Assembly: GCF_000835495.1 (NCBI RefSeq) | Contig: NW_015622541.1 | Coordinates: 7,998,001-8,062,000, forward strand | Reading direction: 5' to 3' | DNA length: 64,000 nucleotides | From: Cladophialophora immunda | Taxonomy: Eukaryota; Ascomycota; Eurotiomycetes; Chaetothyriales; Herpotrichiellaceae | Part shown: positions 32,369-42,440 of the stretch, piece by piece | Layout: each line of letters begins with the position of its first letter | Position numbering within the stretch: position 1 is the stretch's first letter | Notes under the pieces: generated by a model | Seen by the model: only the letters and a program-made list of their open reading frames with translations | What the model was told of the DNA's origin: nothing | Databases searched by the model: none | Made by a program: the position numbers and the translations under genes

Positions 32369-34588
32369 CTACAACGTGTTCATCGTAGTCCAATAATTGA
32401 CGTCTTCCCAAATAGAAGACAGCCCCAGAACGCCCTCAGGGTCAAACATGAACGACTCGTCAAGTTCTATGGACGCCGCCCCGGTGGCCGTCGGCTCATT
32501 CCCCCAAGTGGTGGAGATGGCCTCGTTAGCCGACACAAGACCAATGGGTACGGGGGGCTCAATGGCGTTCTGGGACGGCTGAGATGGCGGCCAGAATGCC
32601 AATCGCGGCCACTTCTGCTCGAGGACATGCCGGGCGGCACGGATGGGCCTTCGCAGCTGTATGAGCATACCACGCGCGAAGGCGAAGCCGACGGACACTT
32701 CCTCCACGATTCTGTGAGAGCGGTTCAACAGGTCGACCGCGGGTCGAACAGAGCCTTCCTCGCTGTTGTGCTGCAACACGACGCAGATCATGTGCACGAT
32801 CACGCTGGTGAGGTGGAGGGCATAGGATTGTCGCTGATTCGGGAGGAAGATGCCCGCCGAGTACGCCGTTTCCACGGCGGCTACCACCTCGGCCGCGATG
32901 CCGATGCAGAGCTGTACATTGCCACTTCCACAGCGCAGGCTCATCATCTCCTCATGCCTGAGCAGGAGGCGCAACGCACGGGCTCGTAGATACAGGACGA
33001 AGCTTTGTTGTCGGATGAAGGATGCCACTGTGTCCCGGCCTTGCTCCCTAGCACCGCCGGCCCAGCGTAAGGGCTCGGGGGTTCTCTGCGCCATGTTCAT
33101 GATTTTGCTGTCGGTTGAGGATATGAATGCCTGGCTGACGGGTTTCTCTGCCCGCACGCCGAACATGACGTCCCAGACAGCAGAAGCGAGCTTGGACCAT
33201 TGAATGACCTCGATCATGTAGGGTACGGGAGAGACCTTGGGGCTCGGCGCCAGCCGCGGGCAGTTGGGATATAGCATCCGGTCGTCCACGCACATGGGGT
33301 ATTCCACCTTGAAGTCCGACTTGTGCAGGAGATGGGGGAGGCCCGAATTCTGGGCGATGTTGTGATTCATGCAATACGTGGACCAGAAGATGCGCTGGCG
33401 GTACGTCCGCTCAAAGTAGCTGCACTTGTCGCCCCAGCTGGGTTCGCTGTGGAGGCCCAGCTGGAAGCACAATCGAATAGCAGTGCCGGTTGCGTCGTAG
33501 GCCGCATTGAGCTTCGAGATGTGTTGACAGTAGATAGCCTTGATCAAAAACACCTGGATGGTCGTCATGGTCGGCCGCTCTAACCACGAACGATGTCCAC
33601 GCAACAGCTGCTCCCCTCGGTCGAACTCTTGCCAGCCCGGAAGTGGGCTGCCCTCCGCGCTAACGTCATGCAGGATCCGGACGACAGCAATCATAAAATT
33701 GAGTAGGGCTGCGAAGTGGATGACCGCCTCCTGACTCATGCAGCTGGTGTCGTTGGCCAGGAAAGACGCCAGCTGGACTCGCATGTGGAATTCGTTGATG
33801 CACGGATAGAACGGGTTGATCGATTGGAAGTAGAGTTCGAGCCAGTGCAGGATGTTGTCGGCGTCCCCGAGTCTCGTTTGCTGTATAATCTGCTCAATCA
33901 TGTCTCTCGAATTACCGATGTAGTCGCTATCCAGGGCGGCACCAGGGCCCACCTGCCTACCAGCAAGAGAAGTACCTCCTGAGGGGACGATTTCTCCTAG
34001 CTCTTGGGTTACCGACTGGTCCAGCTGATCGATCTGGCGACTGTACGCCGTGTCGCTCATGAAAGCGGTGTTTCGCTCAAAGGTATTGCTGGTGGTGGGT
34101 GCCGAGCTGACGACGGACAGGCTCGTTGGACTCTCCACCACCACAGGCAGGGTTTGGGTGTTTCGGCGATCACTCTCTTCCGGCCTATGGAGTGTTGCGA
34201 GCTCCTTGGCGAGGGCTTCGCAGCGTTGCTCGAGCGTTCGAGTGCGGGCTTCAAGGCCTCCGTCGACATTCTCTAGGGACGATTCTTGTATTGACGAGTG
34301 CTTCTGAGGATATCGGGCATCTAGCATGGGCAATGCCTCCGACGGCCGAGAGGGAGCTGTGCTCTGCGCTGGCGTACGTGATTTCGCGGACCGCAATGTT
34401 GAATAGACGCATTCGGTGCCAATATAGCGACAGGTCATACAAACTCGTTCGCCGGTACATTTCCTCTTGCGCCGTTGACATTCCATGCAAGCGTGCGAGG
34501 TGTATCGTTTGCGGACCCGAACACGGTCGCGGGTTCCAAGAGTCTCGTCCAGGGTGCCGTTGGCCGGGGGTGATGTTCCGGGCATCAT
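32369..34588 (-). CDS. Zn2Cys6 transcription factor with fungal-specific middle domain
   Basis: Single exon, 739 aa. The binuclear zinc cluster is C34-x2-C37-x6-C44-x5-C50-x2-C53-x6-C60, preceded by a basic arm (RVRVRKRYTS). A Ser/Thr/Pro-rich linker has a heptad-like stretch (LEQRCEALAKELATLHRP) that could dimerise. The fungal transcription-factor homology domain lies near 250-500 (AIRLCFQLGLHSEPSW, IFWSTYCMNHNIA). It is divergent from the P450 at 35474 and heads a run of catabolic-type enzymes, so it is a good candidate for the local regulator. Absence of introns contrasts with the nine-exon regulator at 50-52.5 kb. Confidence 0.9.
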   Translation of the reverse strand: MMPGTSPPANGTLDETLGTRDRVRVRKRYTSHACMECQRRKRKCTGERVCMTCRYIGTECVYSTLRSAKSRTPAQSTAPSRPSEALPMLDARYPQKHSSIQESSLENVDGGLEARTRTLEQRCEALAKELATLHRPEESDRRNTQTLPVVVESPTSLSVVSSAPTTSNTFERNTAFMSDTAYSRQIDQLDQSVTQELGEIVPSGGTSLAGRQVGPGAALDSDYIGNSRDMIEQIIQQTRLGDADNILHWLELYFQSINPFYPCINEFHMRVQLASFLANDTSCMSQEAVIHFAALLNFMIAVVRILHDVSAEGSPLPGWQEFDRGEQLLRGHRSWLERPTMTTIQVFLIKAIYCQHISKLNAAYDATGTAIRLCFQLGLHSEPSWGDKCSYFERTYRQRIFWSTYCMNHNIAQNSGLPHLLHKSDFKVEYPMCVDDRMLYPNCPRLAPSPKVSPVPYMIEVIQWSKLASAVWDVMFGVRAEKPVSQAFISSTDSKIMNMAQRTPEPLRWAGGAREQGRDTVASFIRQQSFVLYLRARALRLLLRHEEMMSLRCGSGNVQLCIGIAAEVVAAVETAYSAGIFLPNQRQSYALHLTSVIVHMICVVLQHNSEEGSVRPAVDLLNRSHRIVEEVSVGFAFARGMLIQLRRPIRAARHVLEQKWPRLAFWPPSQPSQNAIEPPVPIGLVSANEAISTTWGNEPTATGAASIELDESFMFDPEGVLGLSSIWEDVNYWTTMNTL

Positions 34589-34994
34589 CTCTATCTTTAT
34601 CTCTGAAACCCCGCTGTTCTGCTATGATCTATAGACGATGGACAATGAGTGGGTTTGTGTTCTTTTCGAATAATGCGAGGGAGGTTCGGGGCCTGAGGTT
34701 GAGACAAAGTCATGAGTAGTAACGGGATGTTGCGCTTGTCGAGAACAAGGTAGTGAGCTATCGGTCGTGGCAGTGATTCCTGGACCCTGCTCGCGGTATA
34801 GGTAGTCACGTTACTTTCTGTCCAAGTAGCGGAGAAACCTTTGTACAAGACCACGGCCCAATCGTTGGCGGCCGTCACAGGATGACTGCTGGTTGACTGG
34901 GGAGGCGGATGGCTCCCCCAGATTCGCAATGTGGGGAATGTTAATGGATGCCCTTGGCGCATAGGACTCCGGGGGAAGCAAGAGGGAACCGGCC

Positions 34995-35030
34995 GGCGGA
35001 AGTGGCGGAAGTGGCGGAAGCGGCAGAATT
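34995..35030 (+). repeat. Tandem 9-mer with core GGCGGAA, candidate regulator site
   Basis: GGCGGAAGT occurs at 34995-35003 and 35004-35012, then GGCGGAAGC at 35013-35021 and a degenerate GGCAGAATT at 35022-35030. An inverted CTTCCGG follows at 35034-35040. CGG triplets are the usual half-sites of Zn2Cys6 factors, and one is encoded next door. The same heptamer recurs in other upstream regions of this cluster. Confidence 0.55.
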
Positions 35031-35374
35031 GGGCTTCCGGACGTGGCCTGGGGAGGCTTCCCCGCAAATTGCAGCCTGATCAGGTAGGTGGCACTTGTCG
35101 CAGCACAACAGTTCCCAGTTAGGAGCATGCCCCATATCGATGAAAATCCAGCCAAAGCCTGCGCGGGCGAGAATCTGAGCACAGAGAGTGCTCCCTATAT
35201 TGATCTTTGATTCATTCCCCATTTCCGCTCTTCCACAATTCCACATTTCCACAACAACGAGCGCACCGCTCGAGGACCGCTGCTAGTAGAGTTTTATCCA
35301 TCTCATATTCCCCAGCGTTGGCAACGGAGATATGAGTTTCTCAACAACAACCAGTCTTTGCTCAAAGGTTTCCC

Positions 35375-35381
35375 TATATAA
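35375..35381 (+). promoter_or_regulatory. TATA box of the P450 gene
   Basis: TATATAA, 93 bp upstream of the chosen start codon at 35474. Position and sequence fit a fungal core promoter. Confidence 0.5.
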
Positions 35382-35473
35382 TCCAGGCCAAGAGGTGCAC
35401 CATGAGATCAACGTAACGTCAAGCATTGACCCTACAAAAGGAGTCTCTCAGAGTTTGGGATAAGGCAGCAATA

Positions 35474-37168
35474 ATGGACTCCAATGCATTCAAAGTTTAC
35501 AGTGTGTTCCTGGGACTGTTAAGTCACATTGTCTGCAACCGATACGAGCCATCCATCATAGGATTCATCGCCTCTTTGCTACCCTTTCAAGCGGCGTTCT
35601 ATTACTATGCATCGCAGCATCTTAGGTCTGGCTCGTTGGTATCGCTTTTGATGCAATGCCATATCCTATTCTTCGTCTCGCTTGGCAGCAGTATGGCCGC
35701 GTACCGGTTATTATTTCACCCTCTACGCCGATTCCCAGGACCTCTCTTGGGGAAGCTGACCAAGTTTGCAACCTCATATCATGCTGTGCGTGGAGACCAG
35801 CATCTGTGGATAGAGAATCTGCACCGGAAGTACGGCGACACCGTCCGATTTGGTCCTAATGAGCTTTCTTTCATCAATCCCGACGATTTGCCCTACATCC
35901 AAGGCAGCAAGTCGGCACGGGTACCGAGAGGTCCGTGGTACGATGGGAGCCCGGATCGCATGGAGGACTCTCTTTCCATGGTCCGCACCCGAAATTTCGA
36001 GGTTCACAGATATAAACGCCGCATATGGGAGCAAGCATTCACATTGCCTGCGTTGACGTCCTACGAGCCCAAGGTTCTCGAAATGGTTGAGCTAGCGGTC
36101 AAGGTCTGCGTTGAGAAGGATGGCCAAGTCATTGATGTTAAACCGATAATTCAGTCATTTACCTTCGACACAATGGGTAAAGTTGGATTCAGTCGCGATT
36201 ACGGTATGGTGGACGGTACTAACGTCCACGCCGGGCGGGAGATGAGATCGCTGGCCGAGCACATGCGTATGCTGTTCATGACGCGGCCGACGCCATGGCT
36301 CAAACACCTCTACAGGGCTCTACCTCTTGACGCCAAAGGTAAAAATGGTTCGAAGCAGTTCAAGGACACAACGTTGAGACGCTTTGAGGAGCGCTACCAG
36401 GAGGGCACCACGAACGGCGTCATCGATATCATGCACTATCTCATGCAGCCTGAGCCCAAATCGGGCAAATCGATGACCAAACTGGAACTCTCGGACGAGG
36501 CGGTGAGCCTCGTGATCGCTGGGAGCGACACTACTAGCGTGTGCTTAACGTACGCCTTTTACTACCTCCTCACAAATCGCGAAGCGTATTCAAAGCTGCA
36601 GAAAGAGGTAGACTCGCTCTGGGACGGAGTTGGCCTACTTCAATCGAAGAGTTTAGTGCCTTCCCGTGCACCATTTATCGATGGAGTTATAAACGAGGCT
36701 CTTCGTCTGGCGGAGCCCGATCCAAATGGAAATCAGCGGTCGACCCCACCAGGAGGCTTTATGGTTAATGGGGAGTATATCCCTGAAGGTACGCAGATGA
36801 GTGTCCACAAATGGTCGATACACCGATCCGAGAAGCACTTCACAAGGGGTGACGAGTTCATTCCCGAGAGGTGGATTTCTGACGAGGAGAGAGCACGTCT
36901 CGGTCTGACGAATCACAATGTTAAAGCGTTCATTCCCTTTGGTGCCGGCCAGTACGGTTGCGTGGGGCGGCCACTCGCTTTGAACGAGCTGCGTATGTTC
37001 CTGGTCGGATTTTTCAGACACGTCGATATTTCGCCCTGTCCCGGCCATGATCTCTCGCAATTTACTCATCAGGCGGCCGCATACATGACTTTTGTCACGC
37101 CTCCCCTACCTGTGGTGATCAGGAGACGCAAAGTCGGATACCAAATGGGTCAGGAGATAGAAAATTGA
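35474..37168 (+). CDS. Cytochrome P450 monooxygenase
   Basis: Single exon, 564 aa. The chosen ATG follows an in-frame TTG extension. The first 85 residues hold about three hydrophobic segments, a multi-span ER anchor seen in some fungal P450s. Next comes the hinge YRLLFHPLRRFPGP. The I-helix oxygen motif is AGSDTTSV (about 349), the ExxR motif is EALR (about 408), and the heme-ligand loop is FGAGQYGCVGRPLA with Cys near 496. The position normally Arg in FxxGxRxCxG is Tyr here, a variant I recall from some fungal families. The substrate is unknown. The gene is divergent from the Zn2Cys6 factor, with an SDR and transporter downstream. Confidence 0.93.
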   Translation: MDSNAFKVYSVFLGLLSHIVCNRYEPSIIGFIASLLPFQAAFYYYASQHLRSGSLVSLLMQCHILFFVSLGSSMAAYRLLFHPLRRFPGPLLGKLTKFATSYHAVRGDQHLWIENLHRKYGDTVRFGPNELSFINPDDLPYIQGSKSARVPRGPWYDGSPDRMEDSLSMVRTRNFEVHRYKRRIWEQAFTLPALTSYEPKVLEMVELAVKVCVEKDGQVIDVKPIIQSFTFDTMGKVGFSRDYGMVDGTNVHAGREMRSLAEHMRMLFMTRPTPWLKHLYRALPLDAKGKNGSKQFKDTTLRRFEERYQEGTTNGVIDIMHYLMQPEPKSGKSMTKLELSDEAVSLVIAGSDTTSVCLTYAFYYLLTNREAYSKLQKEVDSLWDGVGLLQSKSLVPSRAPFIDGVINEALRLAEPDPNGNQRSTPPGGFMVNGEYIPEGTQMSVHKWSIHRSEKHFTRGDEFIPERWISDEERARLGLTNHNVKAFIPFGAGQYGCVGRPLALNELRMFLVGFFRHVDISPCPGHDLSQFTHQAAAYMTFVTPPLPVVIRRRKVGYQMGQEIEN

Positions 37169-37541
37169 GACCACCGCCCTCCACTGGCAACTATCGCTAT
37201 CACACCTACTTAGACTCAATTATATGAAAGGATTCTATAAATACGCCCCCTGCTCTTTTCGATTCACGTTTCATAATGATTTGCAATGATACCTGTTGTT
37301 CGAACACGGCACAACATTCATGGGTTTCGTTGGCCTTTACTTCAAAAAGCAAGGCTACGTGTTAAAGTCCTCCGGCATAGCTGATCGGCATCTCTTTAGG
37401 AAGTAATTGTGTCACTGCGGCATTGCCTCTGCCGCAGGCGCGTGTCACACTATTTGAATTGAATCCTCTCCTATAGATAGACAATCGACCAAGTTGTTCC
37501 ACAATCGGCATCTCCCAAAGCGATGGCGTTGGAAAATCTCC
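37169..37541. other. Convergent 3' flanks, 373 bp
   Basis: Between the P450 stop and the SDR stop, on opposite strands. Nothing recognised. Confidence 0.5.
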
Positions 37542-38377
37542 TTATAGCCCGTTTCGTCCTCCATTGACGGAAAGGGCGATGCCGTTGACAAATGCCGATC
37601 GACCACTGCAAAGCCACACTAAGGCCTCGGCCAGCTCTTCAGGCTTTCCCGCTCTTCTGAGACCCGTCGATTGTATGGCTGCCTCGTACAAGTGCGACCT
37701 CGACATATTTGCTGTCAGAGGGGTGAGGACCGCTCTTTACCAGCAAGTCAGTATGCGCCAAATGGGTTGTATCTACCACCTTACCCTGGACAAACGCAGT
37801 TGACTCGAATACCCTGGGGGCCATACCTCATCGCGTCCGATTTGGACAAACCGATGACCGCGTGCTTGAATGCCGCATATGCGGGAAGGTCGGGATAGGC
37901 CATTAGTCCGGCTAAGGAGGCGACATTGACAATGGTTCCCTTTACCGGAATATCAGATTCTGCAGAGGTGAGTGAGTCTTGCTTCAGCATCGCCTGTAGC
38001 TCGGCTCGCTCGCAAAAATAGACGCCCCGCAGATTGATTTGATACTGTAGCTCGAAATCGGCCGTCGTGGACTCTGCTGTCTCGCCGGCCAAGGTAATGC
38101 CAGCAACGTTGCAACAGTAGTCAATTCTGCCGAACTCGGACACCGCGTGGGCCACCAACTCCTGCACCGACCGCTCATCACGCACGTCGGTCTGCACGAC
38201 GAGCGCGGAGACGCTTTGGTACCGCTGACGGATCATAGTCTGAGTCTCATGCAGCCCGTCGAGATTCTTATCTGTCAGAACTATTCGTTGGCACCCACGA
38301 GCCGCAAATAATATCGCCGTCGCCCGTCCGATGCCAGACGCTGCTCCTGTGACGAAAGCCACACCAGGATACTCCAT
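37542..38377 (-). CDS. Short-chain dehydrogenase/reductase
   Basis: Exons 37785-38377 and 37542-37734 flank a 50-nt intron (37735-37784; donor GTAAGG, branch ACTGAC, acceptor AAAG) and give 261 aa, the classical SDR size. The splice was chosen because it joins VNCVCPG to AVLTPLTANMSRSH and then to the usual C-terminal GKPEELAEALVWLCSG...NGIALSVNGG. Cofactor motif TGAASGIG, structural NVAG, catalytic Ser in NVASLAG, and Tyr/Lys in YAAFK are all present. An Asp after the second strand (LTDKN) suggests NAD(H) preference. It would oxidise or reduce an alcohol/ketone in the local pathway. Confidence 0.9.
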
Positions 38378-39886
38378 TTTAACTTGCCCCAGTGAGGGAC
38401 GGAAGCGCGCAAGAACGGAGACAGTAAGCTTTGATACTGTATCCGTGGTCCGGGATCAGTAGAACTCGACGGCAGACGACGAAAGCAAACCGTTTTGTAT
38501 GGACGGAGATGGTCCCATTAGCAACGAGAATACTTAGTTATAGATGAGCGATGTTTTGGGCACGACAGGAGATCGACAACCCAGCCGTCAACGTAGGATC
38601 ATAGACATTCCGCTTCTTGCAGCTGTTCCGTGGAAGAGCACCAGGACGCGGAACGAGGCATGCGGTGGCATTAGCCTGGCGGTCGTTGTTACCAAGAATT
38701 ACCTGTGAAGATTACACTGATCGACGGTATTTAACCTTGAACAGACACCCTGCTCCGCATTGGGCCAAAGCGCTCAGGTGTTGGCCCGACGTGAAAGAAA
38801 ATTTCATCTCTATCGGAAGAACTGTTATGATACAGAGCTTTGATACTGCTGTTCAAGAGCCTCGCGGAAAATATTTCGGAGCTTTTATAAGCAGAGATAA
38901 TATCCCAGCGCGAAAACCTCGAGTATATAAACCGAACTTCAGGCGTAACTCTCACAACACGACTCAAGGTGTTTCATGAGACCAAATAACTGCCTGTAAA
39001 TCACGAGCAGAACACTACAGTATCGGCGTCTATTTCAAAAGGCGATTTTGACACCAACCAGCAATTTGCCAAAGTGTGGGTCATAGATACCTCGTCACCC
39101 GAACCCCAGAACCAGGACGCATGCTTTGAGCCTCCATCGATAGGTTGCAGCTCGTCCAATTTTGGGAGATTGTCAGAGTCTGGGTCAAAAAGCGGTGTCA
39201 TGGTGAACTAGAACTGCCTTGCTCCCCCGTCGAGCGTGAGCGATCTGTACCCCCTGGATTTCTCCAACTAAGGAGCATAGATTGTGCACTGACTGGTCTT
39301 ATTGCTCTGTGTAGCCTGTAGTCGTATACATGTAGGACCTAGCAGTCTGGCCTCCAGGTCACGAAAAGAAACACTTGTCGGCTGATTTCAATGTGAGCGG
39401 GTATTTTCATGCGCTGCCGACATTTCTAGGGATGCCGCGGGCGGAATAGGTGGCGGAAGTATGCCGACGACTCGCTTTCGGAACTGACCAAACCAAAGTC
39501 AGCCGGAAATACCAATCCATAACTGAATATGGGGCTGGAGCCTGAAGGATCTCTGTCGACGTCTGACTTGGTCAATAAGCAACAACGAGGCCGGAGCGGT
39601 GAAAAGGTGGCGAGCAGAATCATTCAGACGGCGAATGACACGTCTCTAGACGCCTCGAGGCTCGACTCTCACTGGGAAGGTGAATGGCTACTGGCCTTTC
39701 GCTGCAAACCCCAAAGAGCCTTCTTCTTTCCCTTGGTGGACTTGCTACTATTCCCCGGCTGTCGTCGGAATTGGCGGCACGTGGAAGCCGACACTTGGGT
39801 CTCTAAAATGTGAAGCGTATTTGCAAATCACAATCTGAAGGAGCAGAGTGAGTGATCGGTATTCTTTGGTTGATGATTCAAAGACA
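38378..39886. other. Intergenic, 1.5 kb with a gene relic and two GGCGGAA sites
   Basis: This is the largest gap in the accessory region. It holds a cyclase-like exon relic (39091-39201) and a TATATAAA at about 38923-38930 with no convincing downstream gene. GGCGGAA occurs at 39440-39446 and 39452-39458, 430-450 bp upstream of the VOC gene. The frame at 38617-38979 has no motif and was not accepted. Confidence 0.5.
39091..39201 (-). pseudogene. Possible N-terminal exon relic of a cyclase-family gene
   Basis: A minus-strand frame from an ATG at 39201 reads FDPDSDNLPKLDELQPIDGG then HASWFWGSGDE, followed by a donor-like GTATCT. This resembles the start of fungal cyclase-family (kynurenine-formamidase-like) proteins, whose N-termini carry a W-x-WG-x-x-DE motif followed by G-x-x-N. 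The expected continuation is missing: after the intron-like segment every frame closes within a few codons, and under 1 kb remains before the SDR. Truncation is therefore likely. Family assignment is from memory of a short motif and is uncertain. Confidence 0.35.
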
Positions 39887-40493
39887 ATGGCTAATCCTCC
39901 CATGACTGCAAAGGTTCGATTGACGGCTGGCTTCACGCCTTGCTTTCTACCTGCCGTGACGGTGACCTGATCTGACTTGTTCTCCCTTACAGCGTCGCAA
40001 CCATGAGCCGAACCACGTTATCAATCACATCGCGGTGGTGGTCCCTGACGTCGAGGCCGCGACCGAGTTTTACACGAGCGTTCTTGGGTTTCGCAAGCTC
40101 GCACAAAATCTTCGAGTAGTCGACCGCTCCAAAACACCCGACGCCCAAATATTCAAGATCTACGGCGATCGATTTAATGTTGTCAAAATAGCAATGCTGA
40201 CCACGGGTAACGGAGTCGGCTACGAGCTCTTCGAATTTATAGATCCGCCAATGAAGGAATGGGCGAGCTTCGATGTCACGAGAGGCGGCGTCTTCCACAT
40301 CGCGGTGACCGATTCTGACCCGGAGGAACTGTGCAGGAGAGTGATCGCGGCAGGAGGAAACAAGATAGGGGGCACCGTGAAACCTTACGGCCACCTCGAC
40401 GAGAATGACTGCGCGTTGTATATGCAGGATCCGTGGGGCACGGTGATCGAAGTGCTCAGCTGTAGCTTTGAAGAGTTGATGAGCAACCGCTAG
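39887..40493 (+). CDS. VOC-superfamily protein (glyoxalase/dioxygenase fold)
   Basis: Two exons, 39887-39913 and 39993-40493, give 175 aa. The first exon is only nine codons (MANPPMTAK); it has a good start context (AGACAATGG), and a 79-nt intron ends in CCCTTACAG. The body starts NHVINHIAVVVPDVEAATEFYTSVLGF, a standard VOC opening with the first metal His. Later come GGVFHIAVTDSD and DPWGTVIEVLS with a likely metal-ligand Glu. The family includes glyoxalase I, extradiol dioxygenases and methylmalonyl-CoA epimerase. At this size it is a single-domain pair of beta-alpha-beta modules. The reaction is unknown. The weak donor (GTTCGA) makes exon 1 less certain than the rest. Confidence 0.8.
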
Positions 40494-40874
40494 TCAATCC
40501 TCTTTTTCCAGCCGAGATGCTATATCAGGAAATCAAGAAATAGTGTAAGATTGGAAGCAGGGAAGCGCTTTCACACAAGGCTGAGTTGATGGAAGATATG
40601 AGCAATTCATCTGTCCTTGCTTCCGCATCAGCGCTTCACCTCGTCAGGGCAGTTGTTGAAACGTATATAACAGCCTGATGTTGGAATTTATGTGTCCCGG
40701 AGAAGATGCCTACAATCTTCACAAAACACTACACATGTCGTATTCAAATTGAGGAAGTAGTTGCACGACCAAGATAACAGTGTGCCACGCGCGTTGAGCA
40801 AATCCACTGGCCGAACCCCGAGCTTTGCTTTACTTGGATCGATTCCCTGACAGAACTCACTGAACCTTGCCAGG
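40494..40874. other. Convergent 3' flanks, 381 bp
   Basis: Between the VOC and MFS stop codons, on opposite strands. Nothing recognised. Confidence 0.5.
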
Positions 40875-42440
40875 TTACGCTACTGTCTCCACAGTCCAGG
40901 TGTCGGCTTTTCCTTCCTGTCCTGCTACTGCTTCTACCTGGTCATTGACGATCTCCAGGTGTATGTCGCGACGGTAGACCACCACCAGGTCGTCGTCGCC
41001 AAACAATGCCGCTATCTCCTCTAGAGACTTTCCGCGAGTGTCCGGGTAGTAAAAGTAGATAAAGATAGCACAGCATGTAGTCAAGGCAATGAATATCAAG
41101 AAGTAACGCCATCCGATATTTTCGATGGCCGTCGGTGACGCCTGAGCCCAGAGGATACTCGTCCACGCAGCCGTGGTCGCTTGGAGTGTCATGCCCTTGG
41201 CTCGGAGATGAGTTGGGAAGAATTCTGAGCTATAATAGTAGAATGGGCCTTCCACCGTGCCCGAATAAGCCGCGAGGAAGAAATAGATCATGGCAACTGC
41301 TCCTATTTGGCCTGACTTGCTTCCCGAATTCAAATATGTGGCGGTCAAGGCAGTATAACAGGAGAGAGCCACGATCAGCAGGCCGAGACCAAAGGTAATG
41401 AGTGTCTGCCGCCGGAACCTTTCGGTGTAGAAAACACAGCTTGACGTGAAGGGAAGATTGACTGCGAACATTCCCGCTTGGAGGTAAAGCTGCTTCTCTG
41501 TCGAGAATCCCAAGTTCTTGAAGAGTGTTGTGGCATAGATTGCGATCGTCTGACTGCCGGCAGACTGAAGAGCAAAACCGAGAAAGATAGCCATCAGCAT
41601 CCGTTTCCAGTAGGACGAGCGCCGCATCATCTCCAGCCACGAAGCAGGTAGGGTGCGATCCAATTCGACTTGCCGGCGCATCTGAAACATCTCGATCTTG
41701 GCATATTCGTGATTGGCGTCATTTGTGGTCGAGTGGAATCGGCAGACGATGTCCCAGGCCTCCTGGTCGCGGCCTTTCATCAAGAGATAGCGGGGAGACT
41801 CGGGCACAAACCAGATACCGAGGAGGACAGGGATGCATGGGATGCAACCGATTGCTTGAGGCCCTCGCCAGGCACCCAACGGAGAGTGGATGTTCACATA
41901 GAAACCCACGCCCACATAGCTCGACAATAGATAACCAACATTGACTGCCACTCCGTGTAGCTGGGCGAACGCTCCACGGACTTCAGGCGGCACGGACTCC
42001 AGGATCCAGAGAGGAACTGACATGGCGAGCATAAACGCTCCCCATCCGCCAGTAAAGCGAAACACGATAAACATCGCGATATGGACGGAGCCCGCACAGA
42101 GCGCGGCCGATAGGAGGACGAGGACAGCACCCACGAAGATTGCTTTCTTGCGTCCGAAGCGATCTCCGACCCAGTTACTGAAAATGGAGCCGAGGAAGCC
42201 TCCCACATAGAACACGGAACTCGTAGCTCCAATGATTGCCTCCTCATTCGAGCTCGTGGCAAGGTCCATATACCCGTAGAAAGATGGTTGACCAAGGGTG
42301 GTTGCGATCACACCCCCGGCGTAAGCAAAGGAAACTGAGCCAAAGCACATTAAGAGGACAATGAGGACAGTGGAGAGCCGGAAATGTCGCTTTCCAGGCC
42401 CCAAATGAGCGTCTCCAGCTCCGGATTGATTGGCAGCCAT
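40875..42440 (-). CDS. MFS transporter, sugar-porter type
   Basis: Single exon, 521 aa, from the ATG at 42440 (an in-frame TTG three codons upstream was ignored). About twelve membrane segments are visible. Sugar-porter signatures are present: GDRFGRKKAI between helices 2 and 3, the PESPRYLLMKGR loop after helix 6, and the terminal YPDTRGKSLEEI. The central loop is charged and cytosolic. It probably imports a sugar, polyol, quinate-like acid or related substrate by proton symport. It is divergent from a polyol-type zinc dehydrogenase, which makes a polyol a reasonable guess. Confidence 0.92.
   Translation of the reverse strand: MAANQSGAGDAHLGPGKRHFRLSTVLIVLLMCFGSVSFAYAGGVIATTLGQPSFYGYMDLATSSNEEAIIGATSSVFYVGGFLGSIFSNWVGDRFGRKKAIFVGAVLVLLSAALCAGSVHIAMFIVFRFTGGWGAFMLAMSVPLWILESVPPEVRGAFAQLHGVAVNVGYLLSSYVGVGFYVNIHSPLGAWRGPQAIGCIPCIPVLLGIWFVPESPRYLLMKGRDQEAWDIVCRFHSTTNDANHEYAKIEMFQMRRQVELDRTLPASWLEMMRRSSYWKRMLMAIFLGFALQSAGSQTIAIYATTLFKNLGFSTEKQLYLQAGMFAVNLPFTSSCVFYTERFRRQTLITFGLGLLIVALSCYTALTATYLNSGSKSGQIGAVAMIYFFLAAYSGTVEGPFYYYSSEFFPTHLRAKGMTLQATTAAWTSILWAQASPTAIENIGWRYFLIFIALTTCCAIFIYFYYPDTRGKSLEEIAALFGDDDLVVVYRRDIHLEIVNDQVEAVAGQEGKADTWTVETVA

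Larger units (their letters stand above)
34589..35473. promoter_or_regulatory. Divergent promoter, Zn2Cys6 factor / P450
   Basis: An 885-bp intergenic region. It holds a 9-bp tandem repeat with the core GGCGGAA at 34995-35030 and a TATATAA box near the P450 (separate entries). No coding potential recognised. Confidence 0.6.

Noticed and set aside
37639..37824. The minus-strand frame read through the SDR region as an alternative C-terminus
   Set aside because: It lacks the SDR C-terminal pattern; the AAAG acceptor at 37735 gives the expected GKPEELAEALVWL ending.
38617..38979. A 120-codon frame in the gap before the VOC gene
   Set aside because: No motif and a composition like translated noncoding DNA. 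The TATATAAA near 38925 leads only to a seven-codon frame.
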